Source: Solirubrobacterales bacterium
Lineage (GTDB): Bacteria > Actinomycetota > Thermoleophilia > Solirubrobacterales > 70-9
DNA: 49,082 bases
Reading direction: 5' to 3'
Assembly: GCA_013821475.1 (NCBI GenBank)
Contig: JACDGU010000002.1
Coordinates: 1-49,082 of the forward strand
The translations under genes were made by a program, and so were the position numbers. Below the pieces are notes generated by a model. It was not told the DNA's origin. It searched no databases and worked only from the letters and a program-made list of their open reading frames with translations. Below are positions 28,438 to 37,236 of the stretch, in pieces; position 1 is the first letter of the stretch; each line of letters begins with the position of its first letter.

Positions 28438-29232
28438 TCAACCTTTGCCGGCCGCGACGCCGAATGCGTAGCGAACGCCGGTCAGCTCTTCGGACACCGT
28501 CCACAGGCGTTCCGCGTTCGCCCGGTCGCGGCCGCGGCCGACCGGCGAGACGACCTTCGGGTAGCCGCGCTGTTCGTCGAAGCCGTCGGGACCGATGAAG
28601 AGGCCGCCGTCGAGGTAGGGCCGGGTCGCCGCGTAGAGCTCGGGCAGGGCGCCCATCTCGGCGCTCTGGGCGAAGAGGCGGTTGGTCACCGCCATCACCG
28701 CGCGGTCGACCAGCGGCGGTGCCGCGGTCTGCAGGTTGGTGTCGGCATAACCGGGATGGGCGGCGAGGCTGGAGACGGTCGAGCCCGCCTCGCGCAGCCG
28801 GCGGTCGAGCTCGCGGGCGAAGAGGACGTTGGCGATCTTCGACTGCGCGTAGGCGCTCCAGCGGAAGTAGTGGCGCTCGCCGCGGAGGTTGTCGAAGCTG
28901 ATCCGGCCGAACCGGTGGGCGGTGCTGCTCGTCGTCACCACCCTGGCGTCCTCGCGGCCCTGCATCTCGCCGAGCAGCAGGCCGGTGAGGGCGAAGTGAC
29001 CGAGATGATTCGTGCCGAGCTGCAACTCGAAGCCATCGGCGGTCTCGCGGCGCGGCGGCGCCATCACGCCGGCGTTGTTGATCAGCAGGTCGAGCCCCTC
29101 GCGCTCGCTCGCAAGGCGAATCGCGAAGGCGCGGAAGCCCAGCCCGCTGTTGGCACCCGTGACCACGGCGGTCCGTCCCGCCTGGTCCGGCATGTCCGCT
29201 GCGGTCCACTTCTCAGCCAACGAGGCCTCCAT
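28438..29232 (-). CDS. SDR oxidoreductase with apparent in-frame internal deletion (likely non-functional)
   Basis: VVTGANSGLGF joined directly to RAFAIRLASEREGLDLLINNAGVM; YAQSK catalytic motif intact. Confidence 0.8.
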   Translation of the reverse strand: MEASLAEKWTAADMPDQAGRTAVVTGANSGLGFRAFAIRLASEREGLDLLINNAGVMAPPRRETADGFELQLGTNHLGHFALTGLLLGEMQGREDARVVTTSSTAHRFGRISFDNLRGERHYFRWSAYAQSKIANVLFARELDRRLREAGSTVSSLAAHPGYADTNLQTAAPPLVDRAVMAVTNRLFAQSAEMGALPELYAATRPYLDGGLFIGPDGFDEQRGYPKVVSPVGRGRDRANAERLWTVSEELTGVRYAFGVAAGKG

Positions 29233-29251
29233 TATCCGACCTGCGGTTCGC

Positions 29252-29294
29252 GAGTCTGCGATTACCCGAGCTTTGTGCGGGCTGACGCAGACTC
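29252..29294. terminator. Intergenic two-step stem-loop
   Basis: gagtctgcg / cgcagactc (9 bp) enclosing cccg...cggg. Confidence 0.55.
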
Positions 29295-29688
29295 ACGCCT
29301 CGAGCTGGTGCAGGATCCCGCCGGAGTCCATCTCGTCCCAGGCCTGGGCGATCAGGCCGTCGCGGATCCGCAGCACTGCGGTCGAGGTGAACTCGACCCG
29401 GCGCCCGGTTGCGGCGGCACCGAGGAACTCGCCGGCGTGGGTCCCGCTCCAGCGCTGGTGGGCGGCGACGAGGTCGTCCTCGGCGAGGAGCAGCTCGATC
29501 TCGTGGTCGAGGTCGGGGAAGGCGGCGAGGAAGTACTCGACCGCCTGGCGCCGGCCGACCCGCCCGCGCGGCTCGCCGTTGTGGACGAAGTCGGCGCTCA
29601 GCAGTCGTTCGCAGGCGCGGGCGTCGCGCTCGACGATCGCCTCGCGGTAGAAGCGCCGGACCAGATCCTTGTTCGCATCCCCGGGCAC
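29293..29688 (-). CDS. SnoaL/ester-cyclase-like NTF2-fold protein
   Basis: NKDLVRRFYREAIVERD...LLSADFVHNGEP..DLDHEIELLLAEDDLVAAHQRWSGTHAGEF. Confidence 0.85.
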   Translation of the reverse strand: MPGDANKDLVRRFYREAIVERDARACERLLSADFVHNGEPRGRVGRRQAVEYFLAAFPDLDHEIELLLAEDDLVAAHQRWSGTHAGEFLGAAATGRRVEFTSTAVLRIRDGLIAQAWDEMDSGGILHQLEA

Positions 29689-29795
29689 TGCCCCGAAGCT
29701 AGACGATCGCCGTCGGCGCCGGGCGATACGGTCCGGGGATCGGCTGCCTCCTCGTCCTCTTCGCCTTCATCTCGCCACGGCTGGCGCTGTTTGCC

Positions 29796-30014
29796 GTGTT
29801 CCTCTTCAGCGACCTGCTGAGCCGCGCCTTCGATAGCTGGTTCGTCCCCTTCATCGGCTTCTTCCTGCTGCCCTGGACGACGCTCGCCTACGCGGTGATG
29901 TGGAGCAGCTCCAACCGCGTCCACGGCTTCGAGTGGTTCATCGTCGGGCTAGCCTTCCTCGCCGACCTCGCCTCATACGCCAGTCGCAACCGCGCCCGCT
30001 CGGCGCGTTCCTGA
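29796..30014 (+). CDS. Small membrane protein (true start probably upstream)
   Basis: Hydrophobic ORF; frame open upstream: GIGCLLVLFAFISPRLALFAVFLFSDLLSRAFDSWFVP. Confidence 0.55.
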   Translation: MFLFSDLLSRAFDSWFVPFIGFFLLPWTTLAYAVMWSSSNRVHGFEWFIVGLAFLADLASYASRNRARSARS

Positions 30015-30022
30015 CGACCGGG

Positions 30023-30304
30023 TCAGGACGAGCCGGCGCCGGTGCGGGGGACCGGGTAGGCGATCCGCACGTGGCTCTTGGACATCACGGTGAACGGGCG
30101 GATGCTGACTTTGCCGTCCACCAGTGAGGTGATTTCGACGTTGGTGAGGGCGATGAACTCGACCTCGACCCGGTTGAGCGAGTCCGAGAAGCGGCTCTGG
30201 TAGCCGGCCGGCGGCAACGTCACGTCGCCGACGATCAACTGCCGGTCGGTTTCGAACGCGGCGCGTTCAACTCGACGTTCGCCGGATTCGCCTTCTTCGA
30301 TCAT
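30023..30304 (-). CDS. Conserved hypothetical protein
   Basis: MIEEGESGERRVERAAFETDRQLIVGDVTLPPAGYQSRFSDSLNR..., probable ATG at 30304. Confidence 0.65.
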   Translation of the reverse strand: MIEEGESGERRVERAAFETDRQLIVGDVTLPPAGYQSRFSDSLNRVEVEFIALTNVEITSLVDGKVSIRPFTVMSKSHVRIAYPVPRTGAGSS

Positions 30305-30424
30305 CGCTCTCTCAATCGGCAGATTTCGCGCAATACCTAATGGACAAACGTCCACTGACAGGTTGTACCCGGAGGAGGTTCGGAGTGACCTGCGCCGACC
30401 AGGCGCTTCCTCGGCGCTACTTGA

Positions 30425-30498
30425 TCGGGGCGCCCGGATTCGAACCGAGGACCTCGGCCACCCAAAGGCCGCGCGCTACCAGGCTGCGCCACACCCCG
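30425..30498 (-). tRNA. tRNA-Pro(TGG)
   Basis: Reverse strand CGGGGTGTGGCGCAGCCTGGTAGCGCGCGGCCTTTGGGTGGCCGAGGTCCTCGGTTCGAATCCGGGCGCCCCGA. Confidence 0.95.
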
Positions 30499-30572
30499 AC
30501 CGGCCCAGTCTAGAGCGGGCTCCGGAGTCTCGCCGCAGCCTCGCCGCAAGCACCCGTTAGCGTTCCTCGCCG

Positions 30573-31856
30573 ATGGCCGACGTGCGTCCCCTCAAAGCCC
30601 TGCACTACGACCTCGGCAAGGTCGGGTCGCTGGACGCCGTCGCCTCCCCTCCCTACGACGTGATCGACGCGGCCGGGCGAGCCCGCTTGCTCGCCCGCTC
30701 CCCATACAACGCGGTCGCCGTCGACCTGCCGAAACCGTTCGACCCGGCCGACCCCGACCACGAACCGAAGGGCGACCCCTACGAGAAGGCGGCGAGGACG
30801 ATCAACTCCTGGCGCGCCGACGGGGCGCTGGTCGCCGACGCCGAGCCCGCGGTCTGGGCGCTGACCCAGGACTACACCGCGCCCGACGGCAGCTCCCACC
30901 GCCGCCACGGCATCCTCGCCAGGGTCCGCGTCGAGGACTACGAGACCGGCGCCGTGCGCCCGCACGAGCGCACCCACCCGGGGCCGCTGCTCGACCGGCT
31001 GGAGCTGACCCGGGCGACGCTGCTCAACCTCTCGCCGATCTTCTCGCTCAGCACCGCCGACGCTTGGCCGCTGGTCGAGCCGGCGGTCCAGGGCGAGCCG
31101 TGGGGCGAGGCGACCGACGAGGACGGCACCGTCAACCGCGTCTGGCGAATCGGCGACCCGGCGATCCTGGTCGCCGTCAGCGAGCGCCTCGCCGACGCCC
31201 AGCTGCTGATCGCCGACGGTCACCACCGCTACGAGACCGCGCGCGCCTACCGCGACGAGGTCGGCGGCGAGGGACCGCAGAACTACACGCTGATGTCGCT
31301 GACCGGCCTCGACGACCCCGGCCTCACCGTCTTCCCCACCCACCGGCTGCTCTCGGGCTTCGCCGCCGATCCCGAGCGGATGCGCAAGCTCGGCGGCGGC
31401 CTGCGCGAGCTGTTCGACAGCGAGGAGGTCGAGATCGACGCGATCGACCCCGCCGGCACCGAGGGGGTCGGGGTCTTCGGCCTCTACGACTCCTTCCACA
31501 AGCAGGCCTACCGGCTGCGCCTCAAGGACACTGCCGCACTGGACCGGCAGCTGCAGGGGAAGCCCGAGGCCTACCGCCGCCTCGACTCGGCGATCCTCGA
31601 GACGCTGGTGCTGAAGGGCCTGGCCGGGATCAGCGACGAGGACATCGACCACCGCCGCGGGCTCGAGTACGCGAAGAGCGTCCCCGACGCCCTCGCCCAG
31701 GTCGACGCGGGCGATTACGACGTCGCCTTTATCCTGCGGTCGGTTCCGGTCGAGCAGGTCAAGGCAATCGCCGAGACCGAGGAGAACATGCCGCCGAAGT
31801 CGACCTACTTCTTCCCCAAGGTGATGACCGGAATCGTCTTCAACCCGGTCGGCTGA
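30573..31856 (+). CDS. DUF1015 family protein
   Basis: VRPLKALHYD...ASPPYDVID, HERTHPGPLLDRLELTRATLLNLSPIFSL, LLIADGHHRYETA. Confidence 0.93.
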   Translation: MADVRPLKALHYDLGKVGSLDAVASPPYDVIDAAGRARLLARSPYNAVAVDLPKPFDPADPDHEPKGDPYEKAARTINSWRADGALVADAEPAVWALTQDYTAPDGSSHRRHGILARVRVEDYETGAVRPHERTHPGPLLDRLELTRATLLNLSPIFSLSTADAWPLVEPAVQGEPWGEATDEDGTVNRVWRIGDPAILVAVSERLADAQLLIADGHHRYETARAYRDEVGGEGPQNYTLMSLTGLDDPGLTVFPTHRLLSGFAADPERMRKLGGGLRELFDSEEVEIDAIDPAGTEGVGVFGLYDSFHKQAYRLRLKDTAALDRQLQGKPEAYRRLDSAILETLVLKGLAGISDEDIDHRRGLEYAKSVPDALAQVDAGDYDVAFILRSVPVEQVKAIAETEENMPPKSTYFFPKVMTGIVFNPVG

Positions 31857-31902
31857 AGCGGGCGCGCTTGCACAGCAACTCAGCCGCATAGACTGAGCTC
31901 CA

Positions 31903-32469
31903 GTGGTCAAGATCTACACCAAGAAGGGCGACGACGGCTCGACGTCGCTCTGGTACGGCGGCCGGGTCCCCAAGCACCACGGCCGCACCGAAGCCTACGG
32001 CTCGCTCGACGAGGCCTGTTCGGAGCTCGGCGTCGCCCGCGCCCTCTGCGGTCCCGACGAGGCCGAGCTGGCGGCCGATGTCCTCCGCCTCCAGGACGAC
32101 CTCTTCGTCGCCGGCGCCGAGCTGGCGACCGCGCCCGAGGCCGCCGGCCGGCTCGAAGACGGGGTCAGCCGCACCACCGAGGCGATGGTCGCCGAGCTCG
32201 AGCGCCTGATCGACCGCTACATGGCCGAGGTCAACCTCCCTCCCAAGTTCGTCATCCCCGGCGGCAACCAGCTCTCTGCCCAGCTCGACGTCGCCCGCAC
32301 CTCGATCCGCCGCGCCGAGCGCCACATCTCCGCCCTCGCCGAAGCCGGCGAGCTGAGCAGTGAGATCGTGATCCACTTCGTCAACCGCGCCTCCGACCTC
32401 GCCTACGCGATGGCCCGCTTCGCCGACGTCGACGACCCGGCCCTGTTCGAGGGCCGGGGCAAAAGTTGA
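31903..32469 (+). CDS. Cob(I)yrinic acid a,c-diamide adenosyltransferase (PduO-type)
   Basis: VKIYTKKGDDGSTSLWYGGRVPKHHGRTEAYGSLDEACSELG, CARTSIRRAER-like region. Confidence 0.95.
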   Translation: MVKIYTKKGDDGSTSLWYGGRVPKHHGRTEAYGSLDEACSELGVARALCGPDEAELAADVLRLQDDLFVAGAELATAPEAAGRLEDGVSRTTEAMVAELERLIDRYMAEVNLPPKFVIPGGNQLSAQLDVARTSIRRAERHISALAEAGELSSEIVIHFVNRASDLAYAMARFADVDDPALFEGRGKS

Positions 32470-32476
32470 TGGCGCG

Positions 32477-32875
32477 ATGAAGGTCGTCGCCCGCCGGATC
32501 GAAGGCTTCGCCCACGAGGTCGACCTCGACGAAGGCTTCGAGATGGTCGTCGACGAGCCGGCCGACCGCGGCGGCTCCGACACCGGGCCGCGGCCGACCC
32601 AGCTGCTGGGCGCAAGCCTCGCCGGCTGCACCGCGATCACGATCGAGATGTACGCCGACCGCAAGGGCTGGGATGTCAGCGCGATCGAGGTCAGCGTCGA
32701 GATCGAGTACGACGGCGAGGCGCCCGCCTCGTTCGCGGTCTCGCTGAAGCTGCCGGAGGCGCTCGACGAGGACCAGCGCCGACGGCTGGTCCAGATCGCC
32801 CGCAAGTGTCCCGTCCACAAGGTGCTCGCCGGTCCGACCGAGGTCACCGTGTCGGAGCGGGTGGAGAGCCTGTAG
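32477..32875 (+). CDS. OsmC family protein
   Basis: GPRPTQLLGASLAGCTAITIEMYADRKGWDVSAIEVSVEIEYD. Confidence 0.95.
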   Translation: MKVVARRIEGFAHEVDLDEGFEMVVDEPADRGGSDTGPRPTQLLGASLAGCTAITIEMYADRKGWDVSAIEVSVEIEYDGEAPASFAVSLKLPEALDEDQRRRLVQIARKCPVHKVLAGPTEVTVSERVESL

Positions 32876-33688
32876 ATGGACCTCGGTCTCGCCGGGCGCG
32901 GCTGTCTGGTCACCGGCGCCAGCCGTGGCATCGGGCGCGAGACGGCTCTCGCGCTCTGCGCCGAGGGTGCCAACGTGCTGCTGGTCGCCCGCGACGAGGG
33001 GCGACTGAGGGAGGTCCAGGAAGAGGCCGACGCGACCGGCTCGAAGGCCGGCGGCCGCGCCGCCGTGCTCGCCCTCGACGTCACCGCCGAGGACGCGGGC
33101 GAGCGCATGCTCGCCGCCGCCGGCGCCAGCTTCGACGGTCTCGACGTGCTCGTCAACAACGCCGGCTTCGCCAGCTGGCGGGACCTCGACGAGGTCCCTG
33201 ACGCCGATTGGCGGGCCCAGTACGAGATCAACGTGATGGCGCCGCTGCGGGCGATGCGCGCCGCCGCCCCGGCGATGGCCGAGCGCGGTTGGGGACGGAT
33301 CGTCAACGTCTGCTCGACCGCCGCCAAGCGACCCTCGGCCTCGGTGCCGGAGTACTCGGTCGCCAAGGCAGCCGAGCTCTCGCTCTCGCGCCTGTTCGCC
33401 GACCGCTACGCCGGCAGCGGCGTCCTCGTCAACGCGATCTGCCCGGGCCCGACCGAATCGGAGATGTGGATGGGAGTGGGTGGCCTGCTCGACCAGTCCC
33501 AGCAGATGTCGGGCGCCGCCAGCCGCGCCGAGGCGCTCGAGGAGGCCGGCTCCAAGCGCCCGATCGGCCGCCTCGCCGAAGCCGGCGAGATCGCCGCCGC
33601 GATCGTCTTCCTCTGCTCCGAGCGCGCCTCCTACGTGAGTGGGGCGGCGTGGTCGGTGGACGGCGGCACCGTCCAGGTGATCATCTGA
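32876..33688 (+). CDS. SDR family oxidoreductase
   Basis: GCLVTGASRGIGRETALAL, VNNAGFASW, YSVAKAAELSLSR. Confidence 0.95.
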   Translation: MDLGLAGRGCLVTGASRGIGRETALALCAEGANVLLVARDEGRLREVQEEADATGSKAGGRAAVLALDVTAEDAGERMLAAAGASFDGLDVLVNNAGFASWRDLDEVPDADWRAQYEINVMAPLRAMRAAAPAMAERGWGRIVNVCSTAAKRPSASVPEYSVAKAAELSLSRLFADRYAGSGVLVNAICPGPTESEMWMGVGGLLDQSQQMSGAASRAEALEEAGSKRPIGRLAEAGEIAAAIVFLCSERASYVSGAAWSVDGGTVQVII

Positions 33689-34875
33689 GCGGCGCCCTCG
33701 CGCTGCTTCGCCGCCGCCGCCAGTTTCGCTCGCTCTGGTCGGCGCTGGCGCTCTCCTACGTCGGCTCCGGGGCGGCGACGGTCGCGCTCGTCCTCTACGT
33801 GCAGCAGACCCGCGGCACCGGCACCGCGGTGGCGGCGCTGCTGGTCGCCGAGGGCGCGCCGCGCCTGCTTGGCCCGCTCGCCGGCGGGCTCGCCGACCGC
33901 ATCGACCTGCGGCAGATGATGATCGGCGCCGACCTCGGCCAGGCGGCGCTCTTCGCGCTGATGGCGCTGCTGCCGCCGTTCGCGATCCTGCTGGCGCTGA
34001 GCGCGCTGACTTCGCTGCTGCAGACCGCCTACAGCCCGGCCCGCACCTCCGCCGTCCCGGTCCTGGTCGAGGAGGACGAGCTGCTGACCGCCAACGCCCT
34101 CACCGGGGCCGCCTCCAACCTCTACGTCGCGATCGGGCCGCTGGTCGGAGCGCTGCTCTTCGTCGCCGGCGGCGCCTCCCTGGTCCTGGTGATCAACGCG
34201 GTCAGCTTCATCGGCTCGGCCCAGCTGACCCGGGGCATCCCGAGCCTGCCGCCGCCACCGCGTGGGGACGGCGACGAGAACTTCCTGGCCGCGGTGCGGA
34301 CCGCCCTGCGATTCGCGATGGCGGATCGGCTGACCCGCACGGTGATGCTCTCGATCTTCGCGGTGTTCGCCTTCATCGCCGTCGACAACGTCGCCCTCGT
34401 CTTCCTCGTCCGCGACACGCTCGGCGCCAGCGCCGGCGCCTACGGGATCGTCTCCGCCGTCTTCGGCATCGGCATGCTGACCGCGTCGCTGGCGATCGCC
34501 AGCGGCACCACACTCCCCGCCCCCCTGCTCTATCTGCTCAGCCTCCTGCTCAGCTCGGTCGGCACCCTGCTCACCGGCATCGCCCCGGTGATCGCGGTCG
34601 TCGCGCTCTTCCAGCTCGTCGCCGGCAGCGGCAACGGGATGGAGATCGTCGCCAGCGAAACGATCCTCCACCAGCGCGTGCCCAGGCATCTGCTCGGCCG
34701 CGTCGCCGGCCTGCTGACGACGGCAATCGCGGCCGGGCTGGCCGTGGCGATGGCCGCCGGCGGCCTGCTCGTCGACGCCACCTCTCCCCGCTTCGTCCTG
34801 ATCGCAGCCGGGGCGGGCTGCCTCATCGTCACCGCCGCCGCGGCGCCGACGCTGCTCGCCGCGCGTCAAGGATGA
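33685..34875 (+). CDS. MFS transporter (possible CTG start, CTGA overlap with SDR stop)
   Basis: RRRRQFRSLWSALALSYVGSGAATVALVLYVQQTRGTGTAVAALLVAEGAPRLLGPLAGGLADR; AGGTGA 5 nt upstream of CTG. Confidence 0.88.
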   Translation: MSGALALLRRRRQFRSLWSALALSYVGSGAATVALVLYVQQTRGTGTAVAALLVAEGAPRLLGPLAGGLADRIDLRQMMIGADLGQAALFALMALLPPFAILLALSALTSLLQTAYSPARTSAVPVLVEEDELLTANALTGAASNLYVAIGPLVGALLFVAGGASLVLVINAVSFIGSAQLTRGIPSLPPPPRGDGDENFLAAVRTALRFAMADRLTRTVMLSIFAVFAFIAVDNVALVFLVRDTLGASAGAYGIVSAVFGIGMLTASLAIASGTTLPAPLLYLLSLLLSSVGTLLTGIAPVIAVVALFQLVAGSGNGMEIVASETILHQRVPRHLLGRVAGLLTTAIAAGLAVAMAAGGLLVDATSPRFVLIAAGAGCLIVTAAAAPTLLAARQG

Positions 34876-34882
34876 TGGCGGC

Positions 34883-35455
34883 GTGAATGGCGCCCAAGAC
34901 CTCCCCCGGCGACTGCTGACCCCAGTGGACGCGCTCGCGATCGAGTCTCGCGGCGGCACTGACGCGGCCGTGCTGCTGGCGCTCTATGGCTGGCCCGAGG
35001 AGCCGGGGCTGATCTTCACCGAGCGCCGAGCGGACCTGCGAAGCCACGCCGGCGAGATCTCCTTCCCCGGCGGCCGCCATGACGAGGCCGACGCCGACCT
35101 GGTCGCCACGGCGCTGCGCGAGGCGGAGGAGGAGATCGCCCTGGCTCCGGCCGCGGTGGAGTTGGCGGGGGCGCTGCCGCCGGTCTCGACCTTCGTCACC
35201 GGCTACCGGGTCCACCCGTTCGTCGGCCTCGTCCCCGAGCCGGGGGAGCTGGGCCTGGAGCCCAACCCGAGCGAGGTGGAGACGGTGCTGACCTTCTCGC
35301 TGCAGGTGCTGCAGGAGAACTACGAGATGCGCCGCCTCGTCCGCCGCGGCACCGCGATCCACACCCCCACCTACGAGGTCGAGGGCAACTTCATCTGGGG
35401 GGCTACCGCAAGGATCCTCGGAGACTTACTCAGCCGCCTGCAAATCGGCGCCTGA
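34883..35455 (+). CDS. NUDIX hydrolase (CoA pyrophosphatase-like)
   Basis: AGEISFPGGRHDEADADLVATALREAEEEIAL. Confidence 0.93.
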   Translation: MNGAQDLPRRLLTPVDALAIESRGGTDAAVLLALYGWPEEPGLIFTERRADLRSHAGEISFPGGRHDEADADLVATALREAEEEIALAPAAVELAGALPPVSTFVTGYRVHPFVGLVPEPGELGLEPNPSEVETVLTFSLQVLQENYEMRRLVRRGTAIHTPTYEVEGNFIWGATARILGDLLSRLQIGA

Positions 35456-35480
35456 CGGCGTCTCGGTCGGCTCCCTCGGG

Positions 35481-35984
35481 TCAGGCACCGGTCCGGGGAG
35501 CGAGCACTCGCAGGGCCAGATCCCGCATCTGCGATGCCCAGGCGTCGAAGTCCTCGGAGTCCGGCGCGGCGATCTCGTAGGGGATGCGCCAGGTGGCCCC
35601 GGCGCTGCGGACGAGCTCGGCACCGGCCTCGAGAACGCCCGCGTCGACGCTGCCGACCGCCTCGTAGACCACGCCGCGTACCGGCGTGTCGACGAGCTTT
35701 TCCAGCAGCCGTTCCAGCCGCGGGCCGTGGACCTCCGCCAATGCCCCCGGCTCGCCGGCGGCGGAACCCAGCAGGTGGAAGACGACGGCGACGTCGCCGA
35801 CCAGCTCCAGCACCGTCCCGACCCGATCGGGATCGGCCGGCGCCGGCTCGATTCCGGCGGCGTCGATCGCCGCCAGGCCCGCCTCGGTGCGGCTGGTCCC
35901 GCGCACGGCCCAGCCCGCCGCCAGCAGGCTCTCGCCCAGCAGCCTGCCGCGGCAACCGCAGCCGATGATCAGCGCCCGCGCCAT
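35481..35984 (-). CDS. NAD(P)-binding Rossmann-fold protein
   Basis: MARALIIGCGCRGRLLGESLLAAGWAVRGTSRTEAGL. Confidence 0.82.
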   Translation of the reverse strand: MARALIIGCGCRGRLLGESLLAAGWAVRGTSRTEAGLAAIDAAGIEPAPADPDRVGTVLELVGDVAVVFHLLGSAAGEPGALAEVHGPRLERLLEKLVDTPVRGVVYEAVGSVDAGVLEAGAELVRSAGATWRIPYEIAAPDSEDFDAWASQMRDLALRVLAPRTGA

Positions 35985-36100
35985 CGCCCGAGTCTAGGAC
36001 GCGGCCCGGGGCCACGCCGCCGCACTCGAGCAGGTCGGGCGATGTGGAAGGCGTGGCCGCAATCGGTGTGGACCGTCTCCAGTGGCGGTGCCGGCGGCGT

Positions 36101-36418
36101 CTACCTAGCTTCGAAGTCGCCGCGGGCGCGCAGGCGCAGGCGTTCGTCTTCGGCGACGCTCGCCTCGAGGTCCGCTTCGCTGATCTCGGGGGCGCCGCGG
36201 CGGCGGCGCATCTCGTTCTGCGCCTCGAGCATCTGACGGACGTCGTCGATCTCGTTCTGGACCTCGACCTCGGGCGAGCGCGTCGGCTTCCAGTCGATCA
36301 ACTCGGCCGACGAGCCCGGGTAGAAGTGGCCGACGAGCAGCAGCGCGCCGACGATAAAGGCCAAGACCCCGAGCGTCCCCAAGACGAACAGCACCCAACC
36401 AGGATACGGTCCAGGCAT
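36101..36418 (-). CDS. Small membrane-anchored protein with charged tail
   Basis: MPGPYPGWVLFVLGTLGVLAFIVGALLLVGHFYPGSSAEL... Confidence 0.65.
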   Translation of the reverse strand: MPGPYPGWVLFVLGTLGVLAFIVGALLLVGHFYPGSSAELIDWKPTRSPEVEVQNEIDDVRQMLEAQNEMRRRRGAPEISEADLEASVAEDERLRLRARGDFEAR

Positions 36419-37208
36419 GGACGATGCATTCATCGAGCTGGCCAGCGTCGACGGCGAGATCACGCCGACCGGGGTGGCGACGATCGGCCTCAAAGACGAC
36501 GGCCTCTACCGCGGCGACGGCGCCTTCGAGGTGATCCGCGTCTACGCCGGGAAGCCGTTCGCCCTCGTCGACCACCTCGACCGCCTCGGCCGCTCCTCGG
36601 CCTCGATCTCGCTCGAGTTCGACCGCGCCGCGCTGACCCGCGAGATCGACATGCTGCTCGCCGAGGCCGGCGAGATCGAAGGCCAGCTGCGCCTGATCGT
36701 CACCCGCGGCGGCCGGCGGATCGTCGCCACCGAGCCGATCCCGACCCATGCCGAGAGCGTCAGCGTCGCCAGCATCACCTACCAGCCGACCGTGATCCTG
36801 ACCGGGGTCAAGTCGCTCTCCTACGCGGCCAACATGGAGGCGACCCGGCTGGCGAGAGCGCGCGGCGCCGACGAGGCGGTCCTCGTCCGCCCCGATGGCA
36901 CCGTGCTCGAGCCGCCGACCTCGACGATCTTCTGGGCCACCCGCGACGGCGTCCTGAGGACCACGGCGCTGGAGGCGGGGGTGCTCGACTCGATCACCCG
37001 CGATCGCCTGGTCGAGGCGCTCGAGGTCGAGGAGGGCGCCTGGCGGATCGAGGAGCTGCACGCCGCCGCGGAGGCGTTCCTCGCCTCGACCACGCGGGAG
37101 ATCCAGGCGGTCTCCTCGATCGACGGCGAGGAGCTGCCGGCGGTGGCCGGTCCGCGAACCCGCGAAGCCCAGGAGGCGTTCGCGGCTACGCTGGCGCGGG
37201 AGCTTTGA
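36417..37208 (+). CDS. Class IV (branched-chain/D-amino-acid type) aminotransferase
   Basis: GLYRGDGAFEVIRVYAGKPFALVDHLDRL, SLSYAANMEATRLARARGADEAVLVRPDGTVLEPPTSTIFW. Confidence 0.92.
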   Translation: MDDAFIELASVDGEITPTGVATIGLKDDGLYRGDGAFEVIRVYAGKPFALVDHLDRLGRSSASISLEFDRAALTREIDMLLAEAGEIEGQLRLIVTRGGRRIVATEPIPTHAESVSVASITYQPTVILTGVKSLSYAANMEATRLARARGADEAVLVRPDGTVLEPPTSTIFWATRDGVLRTTALEAGVLDSITRDRLVEALEVEEGAWRIEELHAAAEAFLASTTREIQAVSSIDGEELPAVAGPRTREAQEAFAATLAREL

Positions 37209-37236
37209 CGGAGACCAAGGGAAGGGGCGGGGACTG

